Made by a program: the position numbers and the translations under genes. 64,000 nucleotides of DNA, from assembly GCA_030063045.1 (NCBI GenBank), contig JAQSEB010000022.1:806001-870000 (forward strand), in the 5' to 3' direction. Positions 34,501-45,468 of the stretch are shown here, piece after piece (position 1 is the stretch's first letter; each line of letters starts with the position of its first letter). Below the pieces are notes generated by a model. It did not search any database, was not told the DNA's origin, and saw nothing but the letters and a program-made list of their open reading frames with translations. The stretch comes from Pratylenchus scribneri (Eukaryota > Nematoda > Chromadorea > Rhabditida > Pratylenchidae).

Positions 34501-36931
34501 TTCCAGAATTTAAAATTTTTACTGCCATATTATAATTTAGTAAATTTAAGTTATTACAATTCGGAAGCCTCCTTCTCCTCATTTGCATCATTGAAATGAA
34601 TGCCAACAAAAAGACTATAATCATTCACTTTGAATTTATCCGTCAGAAACTGTTAAAATTATTCCGATAATTTAAATTAAATATTTTTATTTCCTACCTT
34701 TGCATCTCTTGCCAAATTCTGTGCCACAAATTTATAAACATTTTCATCGCAAATAATGCCATCCGGGAAGAAAGCGCTCATATTTCCGGGCCCATTGAAT
34801 TCCCATTCCCTGTGGCATCGTTCATTCACCGGCAACTCCGTGTTAACCAAAATTCGGGTGGCACCTTGAACACCCTTTAGGTCAAATCGATAGTCAATTC
34901 GACTGGCGGGCTCATCCGGGCCCAGCAGCAGTGGTTTGAGTAAATTCGGTTGTGAAAAGAACCATAAAATGTTGTTGAAACCTATTTTCTGCAAAAATAT
35001 ATGTTATTTGATAAAAATATTGAAATTTGGCATTTCCTAAATTGTCTAGAGGCCTTTAGCTTTGCAATTTTGGAAATCTTCGGAAGTTGAGAAAGGCAAA
35101 CATTTTATTCGGCATAGTTGATTTAGTCTATGAAATTCCAATTACAGACTCGAAATAAAACTTGGCAAAAGTTTGTGAAAACCAAAACCGGTTTGGGTTT
35201 AAGCAACGGTTCAGCCTTTCAAAATAAGTTCATATTGGTTTGAAATTGAAATTTCAAAGACTAAATTGATCATGATGCCACGTTAAATGAGCCTATTCGC
35301 AAGTCTCTTGGTTGCCTAGAAGTCGATATTTCCAAAACAAGACCTCTGGGCATTTCCGGAAATATTCAATTTCCAAGAATGCCCAGAAGCCATAGCAATA
35401 TGTAAATTATTTAAATTTTTGATATTACTTTTTTGGGAATTCTTAAAATCTGAACAGTGCGTTTAGCCAAAATTTTTATGACCTAAAAAGTGCAAATATT
35501 TCTATTTCATATTTTAATATTTTATTGGCCATAAATGAGTCAACCTGAATGCTATAAATGCCACAATATTTTGTCAGAAATGAATTCCCATTTTCGGTCA
35601 TATATTCCGCATATGCCGACAAATTTTTCATTAATATTTCATGCTCTTTGACTTGAAGGACCAGACTTTTGAGGAAAAATTGTTCATCAGAACTTCGTAG
35701 AAATGTGGAGCCACCTTCGCCCGGATTCACAAATCCTTTGAGGGCTTCATTAGTTAGTGAATTCTGAAACGGGATTTTATTCATAATATTAAATTTAATT
35801 TAAATTATTCGCATTTAAATTGTTAAAATATTTGTATTTTCTAGATGATAAAAAAACTTATAATATTGTATTCCCGATAGAAAAAATTTGAAAAACGAGA
35901 ATCGACATGGTACCCGACGGTGGATTTCTTTGGAATTTTCCGAACTCGGTTTTGGCATTTTTTTTAGAAAATCTCAAACCGACGTTCCGACCGAGTTACC
36001 ACTTCGAAATTTTCGGTATTGATAAAAGCTATTTCTTTAAGTTACAATTTTTCTTCTGAGTCAATTTTTGGTCTTTAAGTTTTAGATATTTTGGATCGGT
36101 ACATCTTAATTATCTGTACCCAGAATTTTTTTATAAAGTCACCCCTATAGGTGATTAGAATTAGCGTTACAGATATTTAAGAAGATAACCTATCCCCTAA
36201 AGACCCTAACCCCATATAGAATGCGTGGGGGTTACCGTTGCTTTTCCTTTGGTGAACCAAAAAAATCTGGGAACAGATAATTAAGAAGTACCTTTGATCT
36301 AATCAGACTATTTTTATTGGAAATTGCCTAATTTGACGCGAGGCCAACTTGTCGCCATTTATAATGTTATATGTATAATAAATGGCGGTATGTTGGCCCT
36401 GCGGCAACTTGTGAGGTCAGCCCATTTTTGTTTGCCTAATTCAGCTTTCAAATAACAACCCTAATTATATTTTTAAATAATGCAAAGAAATCCATACAAA
36501 ATATCTGGCCGGTTTAATTCCAAAATTGGCCCTTAATTGTACAAATATTTGTGGAGCATATTCCTTGAACAAATATTTGCTTTTGTTGTAGACAAAATGG
36601 AATTCCTTTATTTCAGATGCTCCAGTTCCAATGGAAGTTGCAACATTTTGTCTTTTTCCCAATTCAAATTCAGAGGACAATAGATGATCATTTTTTACAA
36701 GAATTAATGCCTCACGAATGACTTCAGAAGAAATATCTAAAAATTATTTTTTATATATTTTTATTTAAAAATTATTAAAATTATTAGAAGAAAATTTTAA
36801 TTAAGTATAAATTAAAATTTAAAAAAAATAAAAAAATTACCTTCATCTTGATCTTGACGACCGTTTCCATTGATTGTAGAAAATATTGAAGAGGAAAAAT
36901 AAATAAATAGAATGATAATTCGGAAGTACAT
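31538..36931 (-). CDS. Phosphatidylinositol phosphate kinase (PIPK) domain protein with N-terminal signal peptide
   Basis: Exons: 36931-36841, 36736-36498, 35763-35545, 34988-34698, 34649-34558, 33840-33603, 32854-32770, 31680-31538; 465 aa, all phases consistent. Exon 1 encodes MYFRIIILFIYFSSSIFS, a classic signal peptide (Arg at 4, hydrophobic core 5-17), then hydrophilic sequence. The PIPK domain follows in order: EYAPQIFVQLRANFGI, a glycine-rich loop NPGEGGSTF, FFLKSL with the ATP-site lysine, ASRIDYRFDLKG (DLKG motif), VNDYSLFVGIH (catalytic D in DYSL), FIGIIDLL (metal-binding IID), and GLSKYEGRFKCYAMDQIF (P..Y..RF end motif). All key residues are therefore present. Family role: phosphorylation of phosphoinositides, normally cytosolic on membranes. 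A signal peptide is abnormal for the family. It may be secreted or lumenal; a parasitism effector is only inference. Its intron after exon 7 holds a minisatellite and GC-rich hairpins. Confidence 0.88.
31696..31740. repeat. GC-rich perfect hairpin
   Basis: ACGAGCGTTGGGATGCCGC, a four-base loop, then the exact inverse. It is very GC-rich inside an AT-rich intron of the PIPK gene, next to the last exon's acceptor (31681). Confidence 0.8.
31905..32275. repeat. Minisatellite of about 31 bp (TTCATTCTCGAC type)
   Basis: About ten degenerate units containing CATTCTCGACCATTCCCGGC and CTTTCTACCTTT. It produces an open plus-strand frame that is a repeat artefact. In the PIPK intron 31681-32769. Confidence 0.75.
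32383..32422. repeat. GC-rich imperfect hairpin
   Basis: GGAGCGCCCGG and CCGGCCGCTCC pair around a CGCTGCGCG centre. A second GC island in the same AT-rich intron. Confidence 0.6.
33900..34105. repeat. Foldback family I, copy 1
   Basis: Arms ACTTGTTAAATTATCTGCCT and inverse-like AGGCGGATAATTAGCAAGT. Interior TAATTAGGATTAGGATTACGG and CCCTAACCC. In a PIPK intron. Confidence 0.65.
34180..34475. repeat. Foldback family B, diverged copy
   Basis: Arms TTTCGGCTTCTAGACTTCGT and its inverse-like TTGAGTTGCCTAAAATCCGA, with CATGGTCGATTTAGTC near the left arm. Family B is clearest at 53248-53655. Confidence 0.6.
35030..35350. repeat. Foldback family B, diverged copy
   Basis: GGCATAGTTGATTTAGTCTA on the left, GACTAAATTGATCATGATGCC on the right, and ATGAGCCTATTCGCAAGTCT and TTGCCTAGAAGTCGATATTT at the end. 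In a PIPK intron. Confidence 0.6.
36095..36300. repeat. Foldback family I, copy 2
   Basis: Arms GGTACATCTTAATTATCTGT and inverse ACAGATAATTAAGAAGTACC. Interior GACCCTAACCCC. Confidence 0.7.
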
Positions 36932-38150
36932 TGCCAAATTTGTCTTTAATGATACAAAAAATATGTTGGTTTGTCTATGATTTAATAATTATTTTAAGTA
37001 GAGTCCTCGTCAACCCCTGCCACCAAAATCCAACATAAACCACAACTATGGTCTAAAACCCCTGAAAATCATGTTCAAAATAAATCTTTAGAAGGCAAGT
37101 CTCGATGATAAGTGACGGACCAGTTTGTGTTTTACTAAATTAAACCTTTGCGAATATTATTATATGGCTTTGATAGAGCAATGCTATCTTTGAAAATCGA
37201 ATAATATAAAAACATATTATTTTATATAGCTGAATTAAACTGAGCAAAATGTTGACAAATTTGAAAGTTGTTGTTAAAGATGTAAAATAAATTTTATAAA
37301 TTGCCCTAGGTCAGGATCAGGATTGAGTCTTTGCCTAAAGGTATGAAAGATTGTGCTTGTTATTAGGATGGTTTTAAACCAGCATTTTCGTAAAAATCGG
37401 TTTTCGTTTTTGAAAAATGTCGGTTTTGGTTTTCGGTTTCTCCTATTTTCGGTTTTAAAGAGCAAAATTTCCAATTTTCGGTTTTAAAATGCATCTTTTT
37501 TCTCAAACCGACCGTGTGTAATTCTAGTAGTTTATATTGAAAATGGTCTAATATTAACCAATTCTGCCTTAATATTGATGTATTTTAAAATTTAGTTTCG
37601 ATTTTGGGAAAGAGAAAGAAGGAATTGATTTTAGATTTTTATTGGAAAATTGCTTTTTCTTACCTATTTTGATTTAACTGGACGAGGGAAAATATTATTT
37701 TATAGGGTCATGTACCACAACACACATGTGAGTTAGCCTAATAAGGCATATTATTTGCACTTTACAATTCTTTCTCCAGAATATTTCCTTAGGCAATCCG
37801 CCCAATCCCATAAAAGAGGGAAATGAAAGCATTTTACAATCACAAATCATAAAAATTATCCGAAGCATTTGCGAGGAAAGGTGTGTTTTTTCCGTTTCAC
37901 ATGGCCAAAAGGGATGGGAAATTTGGGGATAGGAAGCATTTCGGTGTATTTTACACGGGTGATCGTGTTTGGAAGGAATTCGGCGGTAATGGGGGAAGCA
38001 TTTTGTATTTCATATGGTGCCAAAAATATGCGATCATATGGGCGCGCACCGTTTGGCCTAATAGCCGAAAAAATGTTGGCCTTATGGCTAAAAAATAAAA
38101 AATTCGAGAAATTTTCATTCTCTATTTTATGATATGAAGCTAATATATTT
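36932..38150. other. Intergenic region upstream of the PIPK gene
   Basis: No convincing gene. 37330-37500 is built of repeated CGGTTTT/TTTTCGG blocks. 37869-38132 has two overlapping open frames of unknown nature. No promoter motif is recognised upstream of the PIPK start at 36931. Confidence 0.4.
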
Positions 38151-38154
38151 TATG

Positions 38155-38560
38155 ACGCAAAAATGGTTTAAGAGGGTTTGTCTTACATTCTTAAACCATA
38201 CTATACCCAATTGGATAGAGCTGATCAAGACGCATTGAATGTTATATAATTTGGCCATGGATTGGTCAAAATTAAAGGGTATTAGATGGCTTAAACCCAT
38301 TTTGGTTTTTAGTTCAAAAACAAGAGATTTGATTAAACCTATACCAAAACATAATCTAATTAATGGTTCTTAATGAGTTCTATAAGATTGAATTTAGGTT
38401 TTGTGAGTCAAGGGTATTAAGCAGTTCAAAAAGATTTCGCTTTTTGGTTCAAAACTAAATTAGAATTGATTTTAACCTAAAATAAATCATTATCAAATGA
38501 TGCGTTTTAACGAGATTTATCAATTTGATATACAATTTTTTCGACAGTACTTTTTCCATT
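38155..38560. repeat. Foldback family A, copy plus partial second copy
   Basis: 38155-38400 is a near-complete copy (GGGTTTGTCTTACATTC, TTGGATAGAGCTGATCAAGA). 38400-38545 repeats the right half. 38560-39060 is AT-rich with a minus-strand coding-like stretch that is not identified. Confidence 0.65.
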
Positions 38561-39094
38561 TTTTGACAAATTAAATATTTACCAAAGTAAATTGAATTAA
38601 TTTTAATTTAATTCAAAATTTCTTAAGCTGAATTAATAACACGCAGTAAATAGATTAATAAAATTACATAAATACAATTCGTAATTTATTTACTATTTGG
38701 ATTCATTAAACAAAAGAGCCAAATAGAGGAAATTCGCATCTTTTTCTTTTCTCCTACATTCCGCCCTAATAAGGCCCAATCCCCTCGTGGAATGAAGGGG
38801 AAAATAAGGAAATGAAAATGAGAAAGGGGATTCAGAAAATCAATGAATTTGCTTAGGCATTTTGGCCTCGTTGTTTCGTAGAATGGCCAGAATTATTTCA
38901 GTTGAGTTGGGGCCAATCCAAATTAATAAATATTTTTCATCCAATGATACTGCCGAATTTTTACAAACGAGAGTTGCCGTTGCCGTTTGTCATCGAATTC
39001 TGAGACAAAGATATAAAACATAAAAGACAAAATTTATGATTTTTTTAAAATGATTTAAAAAAATAAAAATACATTCAGTCAACTCATTTCGAAG

Positions 39095-39270
39095 GAGGAC
39101 GTTTCAGTGCCGCCGTTTCAGAGCCGCCGTTTCAGAGCCCGCCGTTTCAGTGCCGCCGTTTCAGTGCCCGCCGTTTCAGTGCCGCCGTTTCAGTGCCCGC
39201 CGTTTCAGTGCCGCCGTTTCAGTGCCCATGCCCAGCCAAAAAGGGGACGTTTCAGTGCCACCTATATTTT
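39095..39270. repeat. GC-rich minisatellite (CCGCCGTTTCAGTGC, about 16 bp)
   Basis: About ten units of GCCGCCGTTTCAGTGCC and GCCCGCCGTTTCAGTGCC, with TCAGAGC variants at the left end. The last unit (GACGTTTCAGTGCC) is separated by about 25 bases. Confidence 0.85.
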
Positions 39271-39549
39271 TATCGTTTATTAACTCACTCTAGGCGATCT
39301 CTGAAATTTTCAAACCCCTAACGCCGTAACCAATGGGTGGGAATGAGTGAAAAGGAGTGACTTCACCCTTCCCGAAATGAAATAATTGAAATTAAATAAT
39401 TAAAGAGGGATAATTTTTTGTATTTATGCTCAAATTTTTGACCATATTTTGGGCCGGCGCCGGAAATTTACGAATAGTAAGAAAAAAAACTCGATGAAAA
39501 TTCGAAAATTTCCTTCTTTCCCCCTAAAATTTTCTATGATTACATGCCT

Positions 39550-39700
39550 CTCAGGAACAGTTTAGGAACAGCCAATTCTGGCTCTGTTCCTGTTCTGTTC
39601 CTGTTCCAAAAATTTTCAAACTGTTCTGTTCTAAATCTTGGAACAGGAACAGGGACAGGAACAGGAACAGAGCAGAATCAGTGGAACAGGGAAAACACTG
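39550..39700. repeat. Inverted GGAACA-repeat block
   Basis: TGTTCCTGTTCTGTTCCTG (39590) is inverted against GGAACAGGAACAGGGACAGG (39640-39660), forming a foldback of simple GGAACA units. Confidence 0.7.
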
Positions 39701-39703
39701 GCA

Positions 39704-39798
39704 GAAAAGTATTTTTTTTACCGAGAGATTGGGATCTTTTGCAGAAAGTTCAATTTTCTGCAAAAGATCCCAATCTCTCGGTAAAAAAAATACTTTTC
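39704..39798. repeat. Perfect 44-bp hairpin
   Basis: 39704-39747 and 39755-39798 are exact inverse copies (start GAAAAGTATTTTTTTTACCG, end of arm CTTTTGCAGAAA) around a 7-base loop, with no mismatch in 44 pairs. Confidence 0.9.
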
Positions 39799-40075
39799 TC
39801 TAAAAGAAATGGAGGATTGTTTATAAATTATTCTAATAATTATTTTGATCAGAAATTTATTAGTTTATATAAATTTCTCCCAAAATTAAAAATCTTCATA
39901 CCAGTAGGTATCCAATGGCCGCAAAATTAGAAAAACCACTGAACATATTTAAATATTTTAGGAATCTTTTTAAACATGTGCGGGATTGCTCAATCTTAAA
40001 TAAAATTTTATCAAATAACCAACAGTAAAATAGTCATCATTGAATGAAAATTGAATACAAAAATAATCAGTAAAA

Positions 40076-43000
40076 TTAATGTTTCATCAACTGCTTGTGT
40101 ATTGCCAAATCCATTGATTGCGCAAAAATCTGGCCACATTTTTTGCATGCAAACGGATTCCCATGCCAACTACGACGATGTTTGCGCAATCCCTCGGAAG
40201 TTTTGAATGATTTGTTGTTTTTGCATTCCTTGCACAGATACGGCTTCTCTCCAGTATGATTCCGTACATGTTCATTCAATTGTTGCGATGTTTTGTATGA
40301 TTTGCCGCAGACATCACATCGAAAAGGATGAAAATTTTAATGTATGAATGCATCACTTTTACCTGGTGGACCTACCTACATATATGACTAATAGCTCAAA
40401 AACATTGATCCTATTATAAGGGGGGGGGGGGAGTAAGGGGTGCCAATCTGATTTATACTTGCCCCCACCCCTATAATGTGATAGTAACAAAAATTAAGTT
40501 CTAGGGGTGGGGGAAGTTGCGGTGAGTTGCGTTGCAACTTCTACAAAATTGCGCGGAATTTTATTTTTTGGGAAAATTAAGCCCGCTGAAGATGCATTCG
40601 TCTTCTTTATCCCATCCTTCCCAAAACCCTAGCCCTACCCTGCTCTCCTTAAGCTGGAACCCTACCCAACCCAGCCCCTATCTGCGGACAAAAATGGCCT
40701 ATGCTAAACCAAACCAATGGCATTTTCGTGCTCTACTCTTCAAAAGGCATCGATCGAACTATAACTTGACCGAAAAAAATTTTCAAAAAATTTTCGAGTC
40801 TCGACCCATAGGTCCCATAGGGGTGGGGGACTCTAGACCCTTTACTTTTTTCAAATTTTTATGACTCCAAAACTTTTTAACCCAACTTCAAATCAATTTC
40901 TTCCATCTTTATATCGACCGCGAGCTCTTTCGAATGAGCTATCATTCGTCCAGGTAGGTCCACTATGAAAAAGTGGCTTATATTTACGTCGAATTTTGGA
41001 AATCTCGACTTCTAGGCGTCGTACAGACTCGAATAGTAGGCTCATTCGATTTGGAATGGTCGATTTACTATATGAAATTTCAATTACAGACCTCTCCTTT
41101 AGAGTTTAGACCCATAGCTCTAACCCTTGAATAGAACCCATGCTGGCCTATCCTAAACCTACATTAACCCCAAACCTAGACTTTAAACCGGTCTGCAATT
41201 GAAATTTCATATAGTAAACCGACAATGACGAATCGAATGAGCCTAGTCTCGAGTCTGTACGATGCCTAGAAGCCGAGATTTCCAAAATTTGTCAACGCCG
41301 ATTTCCGGAATCATCAATTTCCCAAAATCGTTGTAACTTATATAAAGTAATAATACCGAAATGGCTTCTCGCCACTGTGGATTAGTGAATGTCTTTTCAG
41401 CGAGCCCGGATGAGCAAATGATTGGCCACATTCCATGCAAACAAATGGCCTCTCCCCCGTATGGGTTCGAAAATGTATCTGCAGATAATGTGCAAACATT
41501 GAACGAAATTTGCATTCTGGCCAATTGCATTTTAACTGTGTTTGTGCAAATTTAATTAATTTTTTTAAATAAAAGGAAATGTACCATGCCTCCAATTCTT
41601 ATGGGCACACATTTGATTTGTTCCTCAGCTTGGTCGCCCTTTTCCGCATTTTCACTAAATTAAAATAAAACTTTTTGTAATTTGGGTAATTATGCAGTTC
41701 GTACCAGGGCTGGGTATCGTATCGTTTATCGTTATCGTATATCGTGAAATATCGTGTTTTTGGCACATATCGTTTATCGTTATCGTCTATCGTTTTTCCG
41801 GGATTATCGTGCGAAATACACCCCCTAAAAATGACTTTTCGGAAGAAAAATTTTTTAATTTTTTGAGGACAAAGCCATTTTTGGCTTTAATTTTTCCTTG
41901 GCAGGGCCATTTTTGGCTTGAATTTTTCCTTGGCAGGGCCATTTTTGGCTTGAATTTTTCCCTGGTAGGGCCATTTTTGGCTTGAATTTTCCCCTGGCGG
42001 GGCCATTTTTGGCTTGAATTTTGGGCCATTTTTGGCTTGAATTTTCCCTTGGCGAGGCCATTTTTGGCTTAAAAATTTCCCACGACGAGGCCATTTTTTG
42101 GTAATTATATTCGGTCATATCCCTAAACTTGGCTTTATAATTAAAATTTAATGCAATTTTTGTAATCGATCATTTAAAATAATAAAAAAGTACAAAAAAT
42201 TAGAAATCTGGCCATTCTTCCCTCATCAGATAATTTTGGCTAAATGCTAAAGCCCTAATGGACTATTAGCTGCTTATAATCAGGCTTTTTGTTTTTTTTA
42301 AACAGCTAGACAATATTTTATTAATTTAAGAAAGGGTTTGAAAATTGTAAATGTTAAAAAAAATTTCTTTTTCATCAGCACTATTAAAAAAATTTTGATT
42401 TTAATTACTTAGAAAAAATTTTTAAAATTAATCGTTATCGTTATCGTTTATCGTGAAATATCGTGTTTTTGGCCCATTTTTTTATCGTATCGTAATCGTG
42501 ATCGTGTTTTGGAAACCTATCGTTTATCGTTATCGTGTATCGTTTTTTATTTTTCGATTTTGCCCAGCCCTGGTTCGTACCCTCAATTTTTTGACAAGAA
42601 AATTAATTTTTGATGAGCAAATATTTTTATAGGGTTTTCTCACTCCAAATGGTTCAAAACCAGTTTTAAAAATAAATTTCGATTTTTTTGGCACCAAGTT
42701 TCCCTCTTTTATTCTTGTGAAGAAAAAGACCGCGATGATAAATTAATTATTTTCGAGCATAAAAATATATTTATAGGGTTTTCTAGATCGGGGTATTCGA
42801 ACATATCGTATTCGTATTCGTTTTGAAATATGGCCACTAAATGGTTCAAAAACCAGTTTTAAAAATAAATTTCGATTTTTTTTGGCACCAGTTTCCCTCT
42901 TTTATCCCTGTGAAGAAAAAGACCACGATCATTGAATCATTATTTTCATATTTATTTTTTTTTGTTTTTTTTGTCTTCGAATTTTAAACCGTTTTTTGAA

Positions 43001-44443
43001 CCCATTTGGAGTGGCTAGAATTCACAATTTAAGCGATATTCGAATTCTCCTCGACCTTGAACCCTATAAAAGATATTATTATGTTGAAAATCGAGAATTA
43101 ATTTGTTGCCAAAAAATAGGGGAGTACGAACTGCATAAATTACCATTTATTCTGATGGATGTATTAATTTTAAAATAAACCTTTTTCCATTCTCATCGTC
43201 TCCATCTCCGTCCAAGTCCATCTCATCCTCAACATCCCTTTCAATGTTTTGTGATGATCTCTCAACTCCAACAACAATTTCTTCATAATTATTCAAATTT
43301 GATGAGGAAGTTGTTTGCATTTGAATTGGGCAATTTGCTCCTTCAATTTCGGCAATTTCGCATTCTTGTTTGATAATGGCGGTTGCAGCCACATTTTGTG
43401 CCAAACCAAAAGTATTATTGTCCACATTCTACAACAGGATTTTTATTATAAATTGATAATTTTGATTTAATGAATTTAGATGCCAATTTGGAGAAATTAA
43501 TTTAAAAAGCCTGGTACGACATTTGCGGAAGTGACAATTGCGGACGAAACAGTCTGGTGCCGATGGTGATAAAGCTACTATGGCATTGTTTATTGCATTT
43601 ATTAGGCATAAAATTATAAATGATATCAAAAGCATTGGCCAATATTGAAATGGCAAAAAAATTTGGTTTAATTGAATTGTGTTTATGGCCTTTTATCGTT
43701 ATAACTTGGTGAATATTCAAAATTTGTCAATGCTTTTGATATTTGTAGCTATTTTTACGGCTAATAAAATTAATGCCATAGCAGCTTTACCAACATCGAG
43801 CATCGACACCAAACCGTTTTGTCCGCAATTGTCACGTCAGTCGTCAGCAAATGTCATACAGCCCGTTTTGATCTTGATACGATAAGGAATTGATATAAAA
43901 TTTATGGATCAGGATATATTTCTGAACAGTTATAAACTTTTAGACATTCAATGTTTTTACGCGATATTTTCCAGTTCCCACTAGAAATGTAATTGTGGAA
44001 TTTTCAAAATATAATTTCGAAAAGAAAAAACCTGCTCTGGTTGATCTGTTTCAACAAATTCATTTTGTGTTCCATCAATTATTGGATTTTCATCAAATCT
44101 CTCGTTGTTTTGCTGCTAACGATGAATAAATTGGTGAAAATATTGTTTTAAATAAAAACCAAACCGAATTCTCCATGTCCATAATTGACATTTGTTGGCT
44201 TTGTTGTTGCCTTTCCAAATTATCATTTTGTTGATGATTTTGCTGCCCTTCCTTCAATTTGGCAATTTCCACTTTCATTTCGGCATTTTCTTTTCGCAAT
44301 TCCGTCATTTCATTCCTCAATCCAACCATTTCTTGTTGCAATTTTCCAAATTTTTCACTCATTTCTGTGTACATTTGCATAATTGAAACTGGTGCTGGTG
44401 TTGTTTCGTAAGATTGATCCACTGGTTCCGATTTGATTTCCAT
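40076..44443 (-). CDS. C2H2 zinc-finger protein with N-terminal coiled coil
   Basis: Exons: 44443-44165, 44115-44032, 43428-43181, 41654-41585, 41535-41357, 40319-40076; about 367 aa. Residues 25-75 form a coiled coil ([20 protein letters not shown]), then a Q-rich and an acidic linker. Five fingers follow: [73 protein letters not shown], and [19 protein letters not shown], with TGE(K/R)P linkers. A nuclear DNA-binding regulator is expected. The junction before finger 3 is odd: the protein reads on perfectly ([11 protein letters not shown]) and a GT follows 41357, but no AG precedes 40319. The about 1-kb insert contains foldback B. The intron 41655-43180 contains a hAT element. Target and regulation are unknown. 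Confidence 0.8.
40336..40974. other. Repeat-like insert within the zinc-finger gene
   Basis: Contains a G10 run (40421), a plus-strand ORF rich in proline and serine codons that I do not recognise, and CCCTAGCCCTACCC. It continues into the family B foldback. Confidence 0.4.
40975..41290. repeat. Foldback family B copy
   Basis: Left arm GAAATCTCGACTTCTAGGCG, GTACAGACTCGAATAGTAGG, ATTTACTATATGAAATTTC; right arm is the inverse with CGAGTCTGTACGATGCCTAG. The loop has AACCCTTG and CCTAAACC motifs. Confidence 0.85.
41705..42572. mobile_element. 868-bp hAT-type non-autonomous element
   Basis: Terminal inverted repeat CAGGGCTGGG / CCCAGCCCTG, flanked by an exact 8-bp direct repeat GTTCGTAC (41697-41704 and 42573-42580), typical of hAT. 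Subterminal TATCGTTTATCGTTATCGT blocks occur at both ends. No transposase. A minisatellite fills the left half. Confidence 0.92.
41865..42095. repeat. Minisatellite inside the hAT element
   Basis: About seven units of roughly 34 bp containing GGCCATTTTTGGCTTGAATTT and (C/T)CCTTGGCAG. The open minus-strand frames here (repeated AKNGP) are artefacts. Confidence 0.85.
42640..42955. repeat. Direct duplication
   Basis: Block AAATGGTTCAAAACCAGTTTT..GGCACCAAGTTTCCC..AGAAAAAGACCGCGAT (42645-42740) recurs nearly unchanged at 42840-42935. In a zinc-finger gene intron. Confidence 0.7.
43500..43870. repeat. Foldback family E, copy 2
   Basis: Starts ACATTTGCGGAAGTGACAAT, ends inverse TTGTCACGTCAGTCGTCAGC. 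Interior GGTGATAAAGCTACTATGGC matches copy 1 at 30160-30535. Confidence 0.75.
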
Positions 44444-44554
44444 TCTCTTAAATTTATAAAAAATTGCACAATTTCCATTATTAAAAATTTGAAATGGCAA
44501 ATCGAGTCAATCGATTGTTTTAAAAAGAAAAATATTTTTGGGTTCTGTTGCAGT

Positions 44555-44750
44555 TTAGAGGATGGAAGAGAAGGAGGATGAGAATGATGATGATGAATGA
44601 TGATTATTGATGAAGAAGAAGAAGAGATGAAGCTGAGGAAGATCTTCTTCATCATTATCATCCTCATCATTATCTTCCTCTTCTTCTCCTTCTTCATCTT
44701 CATCATCCTTTTTCCTTTCCCTTCCGTAAACTGCAATATTACCTTTTTTG
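44555..44750. repeat. Foldback family H, copy 2
   Basis: TGCAGTTTAGAGG (44549) and inverse CCGTAAACTGCA (44725) bound GAT/GAA-rich arms. Confidence 0.55.
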
Positions 44751-44799
44751 GCAAATTATTTTTTGGGACAAAAACAGTTTTCAACTTCTAATAAATCAT

Positions 44800-45070
44800 A
44801 AACCGGGTTTTTAGACCCTACAAACCTTCTACAGTTTGTAGATCTAATCGAGACGCATCGAATGATATATAAAATATCAGGTTTTGGACCTAAATTTAAG
44901 TGTTTAAAACCAAAAACTAGAAAAATGGTTTAAACGGTTCAATAACCTTTAATGACCAAACAACAACAAATTATATACCATTAGATGCGTCTCTATCTCG
45001 ATGAGATCTACAAATTGGTATAAGGTTTGCAGAGTCTAAAACCGGCTTCTGATTTATTAGAAGTCAAAAA
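44800..45070. repeat. Foldback family A copy
   Basis: GTTTTTAGACCCTACAAACC on the left, GGTTTGCAGAGTCTAAAACC on the right; GACGCATCGAATGATATATA inside. The following 45070-45320 is AT-rich without features. Confidence 0.65.
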
Positions 45071-45468
45071 CGGTTTTAGTGTCAAAAATAGTCTTTTAAA
45101 AAGGAATAAACAAATCAAAACCGGTAAAAATCCATCTAGACAATTTATAAACCCCTAACTGAATAAATCAAAATTTCAAATTATGTCAGAAAGGAAAAGG
45201 ATGGATATTAGTATGCAAATTTTCATCCTATCTAGCAATGGCTTATAATGTAGAGATTTAATACTTTATATTTTTGGGAATATTTGCAAAATACAAGTAG
45301 AAGATAGACCATTTATTTATAATTTATAAATAACCGAAAGATTGAATAATTGAATTCAAATTATTTAGAAAATAATTATTTGAAAGAGATTATTTGTTTA
45401 AAATTTGTTTATTTCTCAATCTTAATTCTTTCATCTCTTCTATGTTTTGACATCATCCTCTCAGCTTC

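Noticed and set aside
37869..38132. Open frames of 87 and 71 codons
   Set aside because: Two overlapping frames, no recognisable domain, no splice partners; not supportable as a gene.
38830..39010. Minus-strand coding-like stretch ending LRNNEAKMPKQIH
   Set aside because: Looks like a terminal exon, but the upstream frame breaks and no partner exon or family was found.
40532..40864. 110-codon plus-strand frame
   Set aside because: Built on a repeat-like C-rich patch inside the zinc-finger insert; no domain.
42996..43178. 60-codon plus-strand frame
   Set aside because: In an intron of the minus-strand zinc-finger gene; no homology or splice support.
44359..44791. GAT/GAA-rich ORFs on both strands
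   Set aside because: Explained by foldback H and by the shadow of zinc-finger exon 1.
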